Source: Fontibacter flavus
GTDB lineage: Bacteria; Bacteroidota; Bacteroidia; Cytophagales; Cyclobacteriaceae
Assembly (NCBI RefSeq): GCF_042432905.1
Contig: NZ_JBHLWI010000037.1
Span: 69,009-133,008, forward strand
Direction: 5' to 3'
Length of the DNA: 64,000 nt
Part shown: one piece after another, positions 25,557-34,261 of the stretch
Layout: each line of letters begins with the position of its first letter
Position numbering within the stretch: the stretch's first letter is position 1
Notes under the pieces: model-generated
Database searches by the model: none
What the model saw: the letters and a program-made list of their open reading frames with translations, nothing else
Told to the model about the DNA's origin: nothing
Translations under genes and position numbers: made by a program

Positions 25557-27092
25557 ATGAAGCATTATAAATTATTGCCTTTAGTGATCTTGTTGATTTC
25601 AATCTGTTGGACAGCATGTCATCATGAGGATGAAAACCCTAGAATTAATTTTGACATAGGTATCATCGGAGAAGGACCCTTTGGGAATTTTCTCCAGTTT
25701 GAGGTTTATTCTTCTCCAGCTTTAGATGCAGATGAGTTGGAGTTTTTTATTGGGGAACAACTGGTTTTGCCTCTAAAACTGGAAAGCGGCGCTTGGCAGG
25801 TTTCCTTATCAGATTTTGAGCATGGAGTTCATCAATTAAAGGTCAATCAGAAAAGTAATCCAGCGAATGTTATAGTCAAGACATTTGAAAAAGCTCAATT
25901 TTTGGTTGAACTCTTGGTGGATGAAAGTTATTTGGCTTCAACAATTGAGCATTTTCTGGTTATTTGGGATGATGGAGGGAGCCTATATCAAGTAGATAAG
26001 ATTAATGTTTCAGGTAACCTCATGGTGCCTCTTGGTGCTTTTTCAGGAAATGAATTTACGATGGGTATTTTTTCCTCTTTAGAAAGTGCAGGACAGGGAC
26101 TTGGGCAGGTATTCAGGCAACTGCCTTTAGGTAAAAAATGGCCATTGGCTATTGAAACAAGTCCTGAGTCACAATTTGGATCTGCCAGTTTAAAATTAAA
26201 GAATCTTCCGTCCCATCAGGAATATTGGATTGGCAGCAGGGGAGTGTTTTCGCATGGTCAGACCCTTTCTTCCAACTATTTTCTTTTTCTTGACAATATT
26301 CCTTCAAAATTTTTCATATGCTTGAACCAAGGTTCAAGAAAATTGGGGAAATTTTTCACTGATGAAGTGAAGGAGGCTGGTGGACAGGTGGAATTGGATT
26401 TGGGGATGATGAAGGAATTAAGTATGCTTGATGTAAAGTTGTCTAAACCTGTTTTTGGCACCTATTCAATTTTTGGTTTTGAAAATCCTTTGGATCTTTA
26501 CTCCCAATATCCTCTTGAAGTGGGTTTTCTTGAGGATCAGCATTCCATCAAAATAGGGGATTATGCTGAGTTTTTCCCTTTTGTTGAATTTCAGTTGAAC
26601 TATCAGGAAGAATCTACTCAGGTTTTTTCCCGGTTTAGAGCAAAACAGTTTTCACAAGAAGTATCCATTTTCAATGCAGGTTTCAGTGTACAGGAAAAGG
26701 GATTGGATGTTTTTGAAATAGAGTCCTATGGAGATTTTGATCTGACTTTTTCGGTTTGGGATGGGCGAGCCGATGAAGGTACAGACTGGTTGGTTTTCAT
26801 GGTGCAGCCCTCATCTGAGACTATGTTGTTCCCTCATTTGATTTTGAATGAAAATATTAAGATAAGTGATATGATGCTGAGGGGAGTTACTATAGAAGAA
26901 AGTGATTTGCTAGCCTCCTATTCAGATTATTTACAGGGATTATATGTGGGCAGAGGTAAGGATTATTTCAGGAAATCAAGGGCATTTCATTCAAAATCCA
27001 AATACCATCTTGCTTTCAATCAGAATCCTGGGCCTCAAAGTAGAAGAGTTTTAGAAAAATATTTTTTACTAAGCCTAGTTTCTCAGCTTTGA
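25557..27092 (+). CDS. Large lipoprotein of unknown function
   Basis: 511 residues beginning with a lipoprotein leader (LLISICWTACHHED, Cys at residue 21). The mature part is largely beta-stranded (LQFEVYSSPALDADELEFFIG, QVSLSDFEHGVHQLKV and similar), with no enzymatic motif. It looks like a surface or periplasmic protein with several small beta-sandwich modules, perhaps binding a ligand. No SusD or TonB-receptor gene is adjacent. I do not recognise the family. It stands alone; a pair of palindromic repeats lies just after its stop. Confidence 0.75.
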   Translation: MKHYKLLPLVILLISICWTACHHEDENPRINFDIGIIGEGPFGNFLQFEVYSSPALDADELEFFIGEQLVLPLKLESGAWQVSLSDFEHGVHQLKVNQKSNPANVIVKTFEKAQFLVELLVDESYLASTIEHFLVIWDDGGSLYQVDKINVSGNLMVPLGAFSGNEFTMGIFSSLESAGQGLGQVFRQLPLGKKWPLAIETSPESQFGSASLKLKNLPSHQEYWIGSRGVFSHGQTLSSNYFLFLDNIPSKFFICLNQGSRKLGKFFTDEVKEAGGQVELDLGMMKELSMLDVKLSKPVFGTYSIFGFENPLDLYSQYPLEVGFLEDQHSIKIGDYAEFFPFVEFQLNYQEESTQVFSRFRAKQFSQEVSIFNAGFSVQEKGLDVFEIESYGDFDLTFSVWDGRADEGTDWLVFMVQPSSETMLFPHLILNENIKISDMMLRGVTIEESDLLASYSDYLQGLYVGRGKDYFRKSRAFHSKSKYHLAFNQNPGPQSRRVLEKYFLLSLVSQL

Positions 27093-27107
27093 TGATTGAG
27101 AACTGAA

Positions 27108-27175
27108 AAACCGCCAGGTTTCTTTATATTTAGTTGTTATGAAACACAATTTTGCCATTTAAACCTGGCAGGTTT
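27108..27175. repeat. Paired palindromic element after the lipoprotein gene
   Basis: Two short palindromes, AAACC-gcca-GGTTT at 27108-27121 and AAACCT-ggc-AGGTTT at 27161-27175, are also nearly complementary to each other (one base missing in the first). They could form two small hairpins or one larger stem. I have the impression that such AAACCTGnCAGGTTT motifs recur between genes in this phylum. Here they may serve as the lipoprotein gene's terminator. Confidence 0.5.
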
Positions 27176-27365
27176 ACTCATTCCCGTAATTCAAATAAAG
27201 TGGGACTAAACAATCGTGATAGTTGGAAAGTGAAACATGTCCTGATTTTAATTCAATATCAATGTTTTGACGAATGGATTGGGAGGTTTTTAATGAGGGC
27301 AATAAAAAGGTTTTATTTTTGATGGACTATTTATTGTCCATTATTTCGAATTTAGGAATCTAAAA

Positions 27366-27560
27366 ACAAAAACTCCTGTAAACCATCTTTTTACAGGAGT
27401 TTTATCATAATTCATTGTTAAAAGTCGGGGTGACAGGACGACCACCCTATCCTGTAAATCTCTTTTTATCAACTACTTAACAAAACAAGTTCCAAGTAGT
27501 TCACCGTTCAGTTCTCATTTTTTTTGAACTGGTTTGAGTGCCGATGAACTTGATAACTTC
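27366..27560 (-). ncRNA. Candidate structured small RNA (about 195 nt)
   Basis: Read on the minus strand, an exact -7 box (27573-27566) is followed by a run of foldable segments: a 6-bp hairpin (27531-27526 with 27514-27509), an 8-bp hairpin (27501-27494 with 27478-27471), and a pseudoknot-like interleaving of ACAGGA/TCCTGT (27455-27450 with 27438-27433) and GGGTG/CACCC (27447-27443 with 27432-27428). An intrinsic terminator closes the unit. A 5' TTATC can also pair with GATAA near 27465, enclosing the hairpins. A TTG-started 43-codon frame crosses the 3' part but has no family I know. It matches no RNA family I can name. Confidence 0.5.
27369..27403 (-). terminator. Intrinsic terminator of the candidate small RNA
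   Basis: A perfect 14-bp repeat (27369-27382 and 27390-27403, 7-base loop). On the minus strand the stem runs into a T-rich tail (27371-27361). The A/T-symmetric ends mean it could also act on the plus strand. Confidence 0.75.
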
Positions 27561-27565
27561 TTAGA

Positions 27566-27573
27566 CAAATATA
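27566..27573 (-). promoter_or_regulatory. Candidate -7 box of the small RNA
   Basis: On the minus strand this reads TATATTTG, an exact TAnnTTTG. A well-spaced TTTG -33 box was not found; a TTTA lies slightly too near. It is about 100 bases past the stop of the upstream immune-receptor-like gene. Confidence 0.5.
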
Positions 27574-27676
27574 CGAAAAACACTTATTAAACTGGCATCA
27601 AAAATGAACAAATACTCCCTTTCATCCAGAGGAATCAATCACTAATTTGATATCAAAACTGAGTTCTTAGCAGCCA

Positions 27677-30600
27677 TTATAAATATGTTTCTTGATCTCT
27701 ATTCCTTTCACGTTTTATTTGTTCATCAATATTATCCAAGTTTCCCATAACCCACTCTGAAACTAATTGAATTTCATGATTTTTTATACTTAAAAATAAT
27801 TCCTTCTGAGCCTCTAGTAGTGGAACCAGTGATCCGGTCCATGAAAATGTTCCCATATTTGAATTTAGGCTTATTAGCACCTCTTTTATATGTCCAAAGT
27901 CATCAATAAGTCTTTTAGCGTAAGGATGCCATTCGGTATACTGGTTATTATTTTCAGCATATATTGGAACCAACTCTGCAAGCCTTGCAGGGGCTAATGG
28001 CTTTTTAGTACTACACCAATTAAATATCTTTTCTATATCGCCATCGAACAATATACCTACACTTCTCCTGCCGACACCTCCAATACGGGATCCCAGTATA
28101 CTTTTCAATCCATAAAATTTAACGAAATCATCTTCAATATAAAGTAGTGCATTTGATAAATCAGTCCAAACTGATTGGAAATGAATTTTCATAAGTACTT
28201 CATAGATTCTTTGGAAATCACTATCTGATGAGAATACCATGTTATCCCTTGAAAATGAATCAATGATTAATTTGTTTATAAAAACAGCAAACTCTGTTTC
28301 ATCTTTATGGTTTAGTATATCACATATAGTTTGTGACCACCTGTATCCATCAAGCTGGTGTTTTGCTTCTTTGTTGATTCCAATAGTATAAATACATTCT
28401 TTAAAAATCGGGATCAATTTATTTTTAATTTCTTCATTATGAAAGCCAAGACTAAAAAACATATCAAATACTAATTCGTATCCCTCTTTCCCGTAAGAAA
28501 AAAGTTTTTTGCTAAATTTTTCCAATTCCGAATAGTCAAACTGACTAAGTGAATTGGCATGTGTGAAATATTGAAATCCTGATAACTCACATTTTCCTTT
28601 ATCTATCAATTCAAATAGCAATTCAAAATATTTCCATCCTTCAGGATCAGAAGCCAAAAAAGAAAACAAGAGATAATTTAAATCTTCATCCTCTTTCAAG
28701 GTATGATAAAACTGACTCTTTTCCTCATCATTTAATTGAGTTGCAAAACCTATAAATGCCGTAATGTTTCTATCTTTAATATTGATTTCTTTTATTACGC
28801 TTACCGAATCTTCCAGAAAGCTCATTACTTTTAATTTATCTCCTTCAATCAACTCATAGACCCTCCGCCCAAAATAAAAAGAGAATATCACTTGTCGTGA
28901 GAATATTAGGGGTAAATTCTCTTCCCATGACAATTCTTGACTAATGAATTCGTCTGCAAGATTAATAACAGCATCTTTGATGCCTTCACTTGAATAATCC
29001 TCAGTTTCTAAATAGTACGAATTTGAAATATTGACATACTTTGACTGAAAATCTTTTTTAGTCATTTTGTCAATCAGTAATTCAATTTGTCCGAGTTCCT
29101 CGACATTTAGATTTGTTTTTTCATATTTAAATGCTTCTTTTAAGCCTTTTAATCCCTCATCCCAGTCATAGTTCTTGATTTCTGCAACTTCAACTATATA
29201 CTTTAAAATAATTCTCGCAAATCCTGCATTGGAAATGGAGCGAATACTGTTAGCGATTATGTCACATACCTCGTCTTTGAAGTGTTCTTTAGACTTAATT
29301 ATAGAAACAAGTTTGAGCAGGATCCTATTCCAATATGTGCTTACTTCTTCCCATGATGGTTGATAATCTAATAATTTCATGGTACCCTGTTGCTCAGCTC
29401 CTCCGGTTCTTGAGAAATGACCATAACTCAAACCGGATGCCATTGCTTTGATTGCCAATTCATAATACTTGGGTTCGTTTTTGTCCAACCCCCACTCTAT
29501 GATTGCCCATCTTTCATCTAAATTTGCTTCAGTCCCCGGGAGCAATATTTTGAATAACTGTATAAATTGTCCAGTAGCGTTATTTGCCCATGTTTCATTT
29601 TCAGCGACTGCAAATGAAAACAGGGTTTTAGCACCCGCTAAAAAGGTTCTTCTATCAAAACACAATTTTTCAAGCACCCATACGATGTTACGTCTACCTT
29701 CATCAATTTTATACAATTCTTCAGGTGGTAAAGAAAAAATTCTTGTGAAATTTTTAGCCACAGCAATTGGATTCACTTCAACAAATGAGCGGAAGAAGCG
29801 TGAACCCAATTCGGTATTTAAAACTTCCGCATTATCGAAAGGGCCATTAGGCCCCGCTATTTTCTCAATTATTTCTTTGGCTTTTTCATTATATCCTAAA
29901 TATTTCATTTGTTCTGCCATTGCTTCAGAAAGATTTTTTCTATCAGGATTATCAAGTTCAGAGATACTATTGATAACCTGCACCAATCTTTCTGGGGTAC
30001 ATGGTTCTAGCCATTCTTGAGCTAAGTACATTGCCAAAGGGAAAGGTCTCATCCCAATAAGCCTCCCTTTTCTTTCAAAAATTTCTCGCTTTAAATAATG
30101 ACTACATACTTCATAAAACTTATTAACAACAATCTGATCACCAATCTCTAAACTTGTTATATTATTGTTTTTTGCAATAAACTCAAGTTGGCTTTTTAGT
30201 TCGTCTTCATATCCGAAATAGTTGAAAATCGAACATGATCGAAGAATAGTTCTCCAAGTCTCTTCCTCTCCTTTTTTTCCAAGTAACTTATCTAACAAAT
30301 CTTTATCATCTAACCGTCCGACATACTTTTCTCCCTCTTTCATGCTTTCACTAATTAGGACGGCCATTAAAGGAATCCCTTGTGAAAACTCTTTTATTTT
30401 GGAAATAGTATCTTCACCTAATATTGCTAAGTCCTCTTGTAGGATATCATTAACAACTGAGGATAAATCTTCCTTCTTGAAGAGAATATAACTTACCCCG
30501 TTAATCCTATCCAATTCAAATTCTTCAGGGTTTGAATCTATTGTAATCAGAGAAAGTGAGTTGTTATCATTGTTTATTAAAGGTAGGAGTCGACGATGCA

Positions 30601-31525
30601 GTGATTTTGAACAATTATCAATAATGATGACTTTATCCTCTTTATCCTCGGACAGTTTTGAAAGTATTGAGTGATAATTAACTCCCTCATTTACATTACA
30701 ATCTATATATAAAACTTTGTTTTTCATCGGCACACCATCCACATTTTGTTCTTCTGTCTCTCTGAATGCTTCAAGTACGATTCGAGTTTTACCTAAGCCA
30801 GAAAGGCCAAGTAGTCTAATGCTCTTAGTATGTTCATTTATGCCTGATTTAATTTGAGATATAGTATCAACGATTTTATCATTGGTACAAAACGCTTTGG
30901 AGGGAGCATTGTAATCTAGCCAACCATTCCATGTTATGAAGGGCAAATACTTTTCTTTCTGATGTCTTAGAACGTGCAGAACAACTTCCTCTACTGCGCT
31001 GCAAAATGTGTTAATGAGTTGGTTTTTAACCTTCTCAATATCTTTTGTTCGCTTTGAATAACTGTACTCTATTGGAAAACGGAGATGGCGTAAATCAAAA
31101 GGAATATTCTCAGGATTATTATTTGGAGAGCCATAGATATTATTCAAAACACCAATGATCCTTTCATTTCCTAGCGCATTTTTTGCTACACCATGCTCAT
31201 TGAGTACGTTATTGTTCTGAAAAGGCTTAAATGGATCTCCCATCCACTTTCTAATACCTTTTTTCCAATTAGGAATATGGTTTACTACAGAAAGATCTGC
31301 AACAAAAATATCACAGTTTGGTATTCTCAGGTCAGTTATTGTTGAAGCAACTGAAGGAGATCCTGGTTCATCCCGAACTCCCTCAAGTACTTTAAAATTG
31401 ATACCTTTATAATCTGGTTTTCTATTAAGTTTTTTTGTTGCTTTCTCAAGGCAATTAAGAATAAAATTTTTATTGTACTTCGTTTTTGTTGAAGTTTGCC
31501 ATGAGTAAAATATTTTTATTTCCAT
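27677..31525 (-). CDS. TIR-like/STAND NTPase protein, probable immune receptor
   Basis: 1282 residues. Residues 1-155 form a TIR-like nucleotide-binding fold: KIFYSWQT, GSPSVASTITDLRIPNCDIF, then NVLNEHGVA, where E110 sits at the position of the TIR catalytic Glu. Residues about 215-420 are a P-loop NTPase: Walker A GLSGLGKTR (240-248), Walker B KVIIIDNC (298-305), SLITIDSN and GIPLMAV (383-389), which matches the GLPLA box of NB-ARC/STAND proteins. The remaining 860 residues are predicted helical repeats, the usual sensor part. By analogy with Avs and TIR-STAND proteins, sensing of phage would trigger NAD+ loss. It is a single gene, A+T-richer than the tra operon beside it. Function is inferred. 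Confidence 0.75.
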   Translation of the reverse strand: MEIKIFYSWQTSTKTKYNKNFILNCLEKATKKLNRKPDYKGINFKVLEGVRDEPGSPSVASTITDLRIPNCDIFVADLSVVNHIPNWKKGIRKWMGDPFKPFQNNNVLNEHGVAKNALGNERIIGVLNNIYGSPNNNPENIPFDLRHLRFPIEYSYSKRTKDIEKVKNQLINTFCSAVEEVVLHVLRHQKEKYLPFITWNGWLDYNAPSKAFCTNDKIVDTISQIKSGINEHTKSIRLLGLSGLGKTRIVLEAFRETEEQNVDGVPMKNKVLYIDCNVNEGVNYHSILSKLSEDKEDKVIIIDNCSKSLHRRLLPLINNDNNSLSLITIDSNPEEFELDRINGVSYILFKKEDLSSVVNDILQEDLAILGEDTISKIKEFSQGIPLMAVLISESMKEGEKYVGRLDDKDLLDKLLGKKGEEETWRTILRSCSIFNYFGYEDELKSQLEFIAKNNNITSLEIGDQIVVNKFYEVCSHYLKREIFERKGRLIGMRPFPLAMYLAQEWLEPCTPERLVQVINSISELDNPDRKNLSEAMAEQMKYLGYNEKAKEIIEKIAGPNGPFDNAEVLNTELGSRFFRSFVEVNPIAVAKNFTRIFSLPPEELYKIDEGRRNIVWVLEKLCFDRRTFLAGAKTLFSFAVAENETWANNATGQFIQLFKILLPGTEANLDERWAIIEWGLDKNEPKYYELAIKAMASGLSYGHFSRTGGAEQQGTMKLLDYQPSWEEVSTYWNRILLKLVSIIKSKEHFKDEVCDIIANSIRSISNAGFARIILKYIVEVAEIKNYDWDEGLKGLKEAFKYEKTNLNVEELGQIELLIDKMTKKDFQSKYVNISNSYYLETEDYSSEGIKDAVINLADEFISQELSWEENLPLIFSRQVIFSFYFGRRVYELIEGDKLKVMSFLEDSVSVIKEINIKDRNITAFIGFATQLNDEEKSQFYHTLKEDEDLNYLLFSFLASDPEGWKYFELLFELIDKGKCELSGFQYFTHANSLSQFDYSELEKFSKKLFSYGKEGYELVFDMFFSLGFHNEEIKNKLIPIFKECIYTIGINKEAKHQLDGYRWSQTICDILNHKDETEFAVFINKLIIDSFSRDNMVFSSDSDFQRIYEVLMKIHFQSVWTDLSNALLYIEDDFVKFYGLKSILGSRIGGVGRRSVGILFDGDIEKIFNWCSTKKPLAPARLAELVPIYAENNNQYTEWHPYAKRLIDDFGHIKEVLISLNSNMGTFSWTGSLVPLLEAQKELFLSIKNHEIQLVSEWVMGNLDNIDEQIKRERNRDQETYL

Positions 31526-31639
31526 TTTAAAGATATTTATCGTTCAATTTTGACTAGATGTGAAAGTGTAAGTCTCCCATATTTGAATATGCAAAAGACA
31601 AATGTAGTATCCATGATCCAATCTAGTTTTTTTATTCGA

Positions 31640-31665
31640 CCAAAAAAAGGGCTATAATAGCCCTT
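31640..31665 (-). terminator. Intrinsic terminator of radC
   Basis: A 9-bp stem (31647-31655 with 31657-31665) followed on the minus strand by seven or more Ts. It overlaps the radC stop codon. Confidence 0.8.
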
Positions 31666-32119
31666 CATCTCTAAAGGAGAAATACCCTTCGCTGGTAACG
31701 ATCAGGTGGTCTAAAAGTTGAATTTTAAGAATCTCACCTGCTTTTTTTAATTCACGGGTAAGAGTCTTGTCCTGTTCACTTGCCTTAAGTACTCCCGAAG
31801 GATGGTTATGGGCTACAATGATGGCGCACGCATTGGCCTTGAGGGCTCCCGCATAGACAACTCTGATATCCACATACGTTCCTGCAATCCCACCGGTAGA
31901 AATATCAACAATCCCAATGACATGATTCCCCCGGTTGAGATACATCACTTTGAACTGTTCCACAAATTCAATTTTATCACTATTCCAATTTTCCAAAAGG
32001 ATAGTGTTTGCATCTTTTGATGAAGCGATTTTGGGTCGTTCAGATGCTTTTACATTGGTTTTGTATACCAATTCTATTTCAGCAACATTTGAGACAATAA
32101 GGTTTTTTGAAGTTTCCAT
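31652..32119 (-). CDS. radC: RadC-like JAB-domain protein
   Basis: 155 residues forming one RadC/MPN+ domain with the metalloprotease-like JAMM motif: VAHNHPSGVLKASEQDKTLT (HxHPSG...S..D). Before it comes GNHVIGIVDISTGGIAGTYVD. The short form, lacking the N-terminal HhH region of chromosomal RadC, is typical of genes carried by Bacteroidota conjugative elements and plasmids, sometimes linked to anti-restriction. Its biochemical role is unproven. It is the last gene of the accessory part of the element, preceded by a long structured leader and followed by its own terminator. Confidence 0.9.
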   Translation of the reverse strand: METSKNLIVSNVAEIELVYKTNVKASERPKIASSKDANTILLENWNSDKIEFVEQFKVMYLNRGNHVIGIVDISTGGIAGTYVDIRVVYAGALKANACAIIVAHNHPSGVLKASEQDKTLTRELKKAGEILKIQLLDHLIVTSEGYFSFRDEGLL

Positions 32120-32163
32120 AACAATTCGTTTTAAAGATTAGAAATTAATTATGGTACCTCCTC

Positions 32164-32282
32164 TGGCTTAGGGGAATAGAGCCCAAAAGGAAACGGAATA
32201 AGTCCCGGAGGGTGGACAGGCTGAGGAACGAGGCATGGCCATTATGCCGTAGTCTTTTGGAGCGCTCAGCACCCCTAAGCCG
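32164..32282 (-). ncRNA. Structured RNA element in the radC leader
   Basis: 119 bases that fold into a closed multi-branched shape. The closing stem is perfect over 10 bp (32165-32174 with 32272-32281). Inside it are a 7-bp stem (32183-32189 with 32254-32260) extended by 4 bp across a bulge (32179-32182 with 32264-32267), a hairpin (32232-32236 with 32244-32248) and another (32202-32205 with 32214-32217). A competing 6-bp pairing (32220-32225 with 32265-32270) would disrupt the 4-bp extension, as in a switch. It lies in the 5' leader of radC on the minus strand, though the strand used is inferred. It matches no riboswitch class that I recognise. Confidence 0.5.
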
Positions 32283-32386
32283 ATATTTGTACTGGAATTA
32301 ATGAGAAGAAAAAGAAAAGGTCATTTTGTAGGAATCAGGAACTTGAGACCATCTTAAAACTAAATGTTGCAGATTGTATCTTCAGG

Positions 32387-32764
32387 TTAGGTAAAGTTGA
32401 AAAGCAGGTCTACCGCTTGTTTGAATTTTGGATTTTTGCTTTTTCGTTCTGCATATTTTACCGTGCAATCGACCGAAAAAAATGCCCTGTATCCTTCAAA
32501 CAGGTGTATGGAGAACAGCTCGCTTTCGCTTGCCAGTCTGTCTCCAAACTGTAGGATTGCCTGTTCTATGGATTTTGACTTATGCCTCCAAAAGGCGAAG
32601 GTAAACACGGGGTGATCCCAGCTTTCACTGATCTCTTGCTCCTGTTCTTTGAAGATTTGGCATGTATCATTTATAAAGGTTAAAAGGCCTGGTATTTCGT
32701 TTGGAAACAGCTTGTGAAGCAGTTTGGCCTTATCCACGTTTGTCATATTTTCAATTGATTTCAT
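32387..32764 (-). CDS. Hypothetical protein of the conjugative element
   Basis: 125 residues from the ATG at 32764 (MKSIENMTNVDKAKLLHKLF). Mostly helical and acidic-aromatic (FINDTCQIFKEQEQEISESW, FTFAFWRHKSKSIEQAILQF). No signal peptide and no motif recognised. Similar small proteins lie near DUF932 and RadC genes in Bacteroidota mobile elements. It lies 52 bases after the DUF932 gene and is probably in the same transcript. Confidence 0.65.
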   Translation of the reverse strand: MKSIENMTNVDKAKLLHKLFPNEIPGLLTFINDTCQIFKEQEQEISESWDHPVFTFAFWRHKSKSIEQAILQFGDRLASESELFSIHLFEGYRAFFSVDCTVKYAERKSKNPKFKQAVDLLFNFT

Positions 32765-32815
32765 ATTCGTTTGTTTTAAAGCCAAAGGGGGATTTCTCCC
32801 CCTTTGGCTGTTGGG

Positions 32816-33883
32816 TTAGTTCATGTGAAATACATCTGAGCCTGATTTGGCAAACCCGTTGCAAAGCCTGAAGGCCTCTTGGGTACGCAGTTTTGCCGTT
32901 CCTTCCATGATGGAAACAAACTTTGCTTCCCCGTCTTTGAAGTTGGCCACGTTCTGGAAATACCCACTTACAGCGTTAAAGGCTCCAAACAAAGTTCCTT
33001 TGGTTGTATCCAACTGTTGGGTATCATCTGCCATAGCGTATTCAAAAGCGCTTTCACAGGTATTTTTGAAACGGGTGGACAATTCGTCCCATTTTCCCTT
33101 TTCCAGTTTTTGCAAGACTTCTTTGGAAGGTACCAATGCCATTTGGATGAGCTTCTTTACTTCGTAGTCTGTGATGCGAACTTTTGCCCAATGATTAAAA
33201 ATCGCATCCATGCCATTGGCGAATTGGTTGGATATACCCATCAGTTTGTGAGCCTGCTCCAGTCGCTCCTTTGCCGTGGCGGTATGACGGATTTTCACGC
33301 AATTCTGCATGTTTTTTAATGCAGCATTGAGGGTGTTGTTGCATACCACACGAATAGGCGTAAAACAAGCTTTGATGCTGCCAAATCCGTCGTGGGAGGC
33401 GGTTAGCAAAAGGTACTTCTCGATCAGGTCATCATTGCCGACCCTAATATAACCGGGAAGTTTGGCGGTGATAAATACCCTTTCGCCCTTCCCCAAAGCA
33501 CCTGCGGTTTCGTAATGGATTCCCTCACCACCACCAACAATGGCATCAAAAAAGGAGAAGATATCCCAGTTTTGTACGACCTCGTACCCTCTCCCTACCA
33601 CTCCCAACACCTGCTCTGTGTCGGTACGTACCGTGGCATAATACCCCGGAACCTCCAGTTCGGGAATTTTGATGGTAATGTCTTCATCTGCAATTTGGTT
33701 TTCGTTGTCATAGGTGAACAAGTGTCTTTTTTCGACTTCATAGTCCAGTCCTGCAAACCGGATGGCATCCGCACTTGTGGGGCAATCTTTTACAATTCGT
33801 CCCAACCCGTGCCACGCCCTTTCACGGACACTAAAGAAACTGTGTTTTCCGGTTTTGCTGTTGAAATTGATGTTATGTGACAT
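32816..33883 (-). CDS. DUF932 (phage/plasmid-like, TIGR03299) protein
   Basis: 355 residues from the ATG giving MSHNINFNSKTGKHSFFSV. Typical blocks of the family are AWHGLGRIVKDCPTSADAI, VVGRGYEVVQNWDIFSFFDA, LLTASHDGFGSIKACFTPIR and VCNNTLNAAL. DUF932 proteins are encoded by many plasmids, phages and conjugative elements; a role in replication or establishment in the new host has been suggested but is not proven. It is the first gene after the long structured region that ends the tra operon and probably starts the transcript reaching the hypothetical gene and radC. Confidence 0.88.
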   Translation of the reverse strand: MSHNINFNSKTGKHSFFSVRERAWHGLGRIVKDCPTSADAIRFAGLDYEVEKRHLFTYDNENQIADEDITIKIPELEVPGYYATVRTDTEQVLGVVGRGYEVVQNWDIFSFFDAIVGGGEGIHYETAGALGKGERVFITAKLPGYIRVGNDDLIEKYLLLTASHDGFGSIKACFTPIRVVCNNTLNAALKNMQNCVKIRHTATAKERLEQAHKLMGISNQFANGMDAIFNHWAKVRITDYEVKKLIQMALVPSKEVLQKLEKGKWDELSTRFKNTCESAFEYAMADDTQQLDTTKGTLFGAFNAVSGYFQNVANFKDGEAKFVSIMEGTAKLRTQEAFRLCNGFAKSGSDVFHMN

Positions 33884-33974
33884 AAGCAAACAGGATTTTC
33901 GCTTGTATGCCGCAGACCTGATACTGCGGTTTTTGTTAATAAAAAATTAAAAAACTGCTACACGGCTTCGCCTT

Positions 33975-34135
33975 CTGCTAACCGTTAAGCAGCCAAAATG
34001 CGGTGCGGTGGGAAAGTGGGCAAGGCTGCCAGAGAAAATACTACCCCGTAAGGGTGTGGAGATTTTCTCTGGCACCCACAGGGCTTGGCCTTGCCGCAGG
34101 CGGTGGGGGCATACCTTTGCTGCAACGGTTGGCAG
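33975..34135 (-). ncRNA. Long nested stem-loop region between tra operon and DUF932 gene
   Basis: 161 bases with nested complementary arms. The outer 12 bp (33975-33986 with 34124-34135, one wobble) are extended after a two-base bulge by 5 bp (33989-33993 with 34119-34123). Inside lie 8 bp (34019-34026 with 34088-34095) and 12 perfect bp (34028-34039 with 34062-34073), with a small apical stem (34043-34046 with 34052-34055). An alternative GTGGG/CCCAC pairing (34016-34020 with 34075-34079) competes. It lies in the leader of the DUF932 gene on the minus strand. It could be a regulatory or stand-alone RNA, or a DNA hairpin used in transfer or replication (oriT- or single-strand-origin-like). 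Confidence 0.5.
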
Positions 34136-34261
34136 TAGGCTCAAAAAAAGTTGTTTTTACAGTTCTTTCCATTTGCATATCTATAACTGACACCGTTAAG
34201 GATTGCAGTGGAAATCCTTCGTGAGAAGATTGGAACGGAAAGCCTGACCTGCCGAGGCAGG

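Noticed and set aside
27424..27438. tRNA-Pro 3'-end-like sequence (GTCGGGGTGACAGGA) as an attachment site or tRNA fragment
   Set aside because: Only about 15 bases match a tRNA 3' end. There is no T-loop, no anticodon arm and no second copy in the window, and the bases fit the hairpin/pseudoknot of the small RNA candidate better.
29469..30020. 183-codon plus-strand frame inside the receptor gene
   Set aside because: Ser/Leu-rich shadow of the minus-strand gene, with no motif and no promoter or start context.
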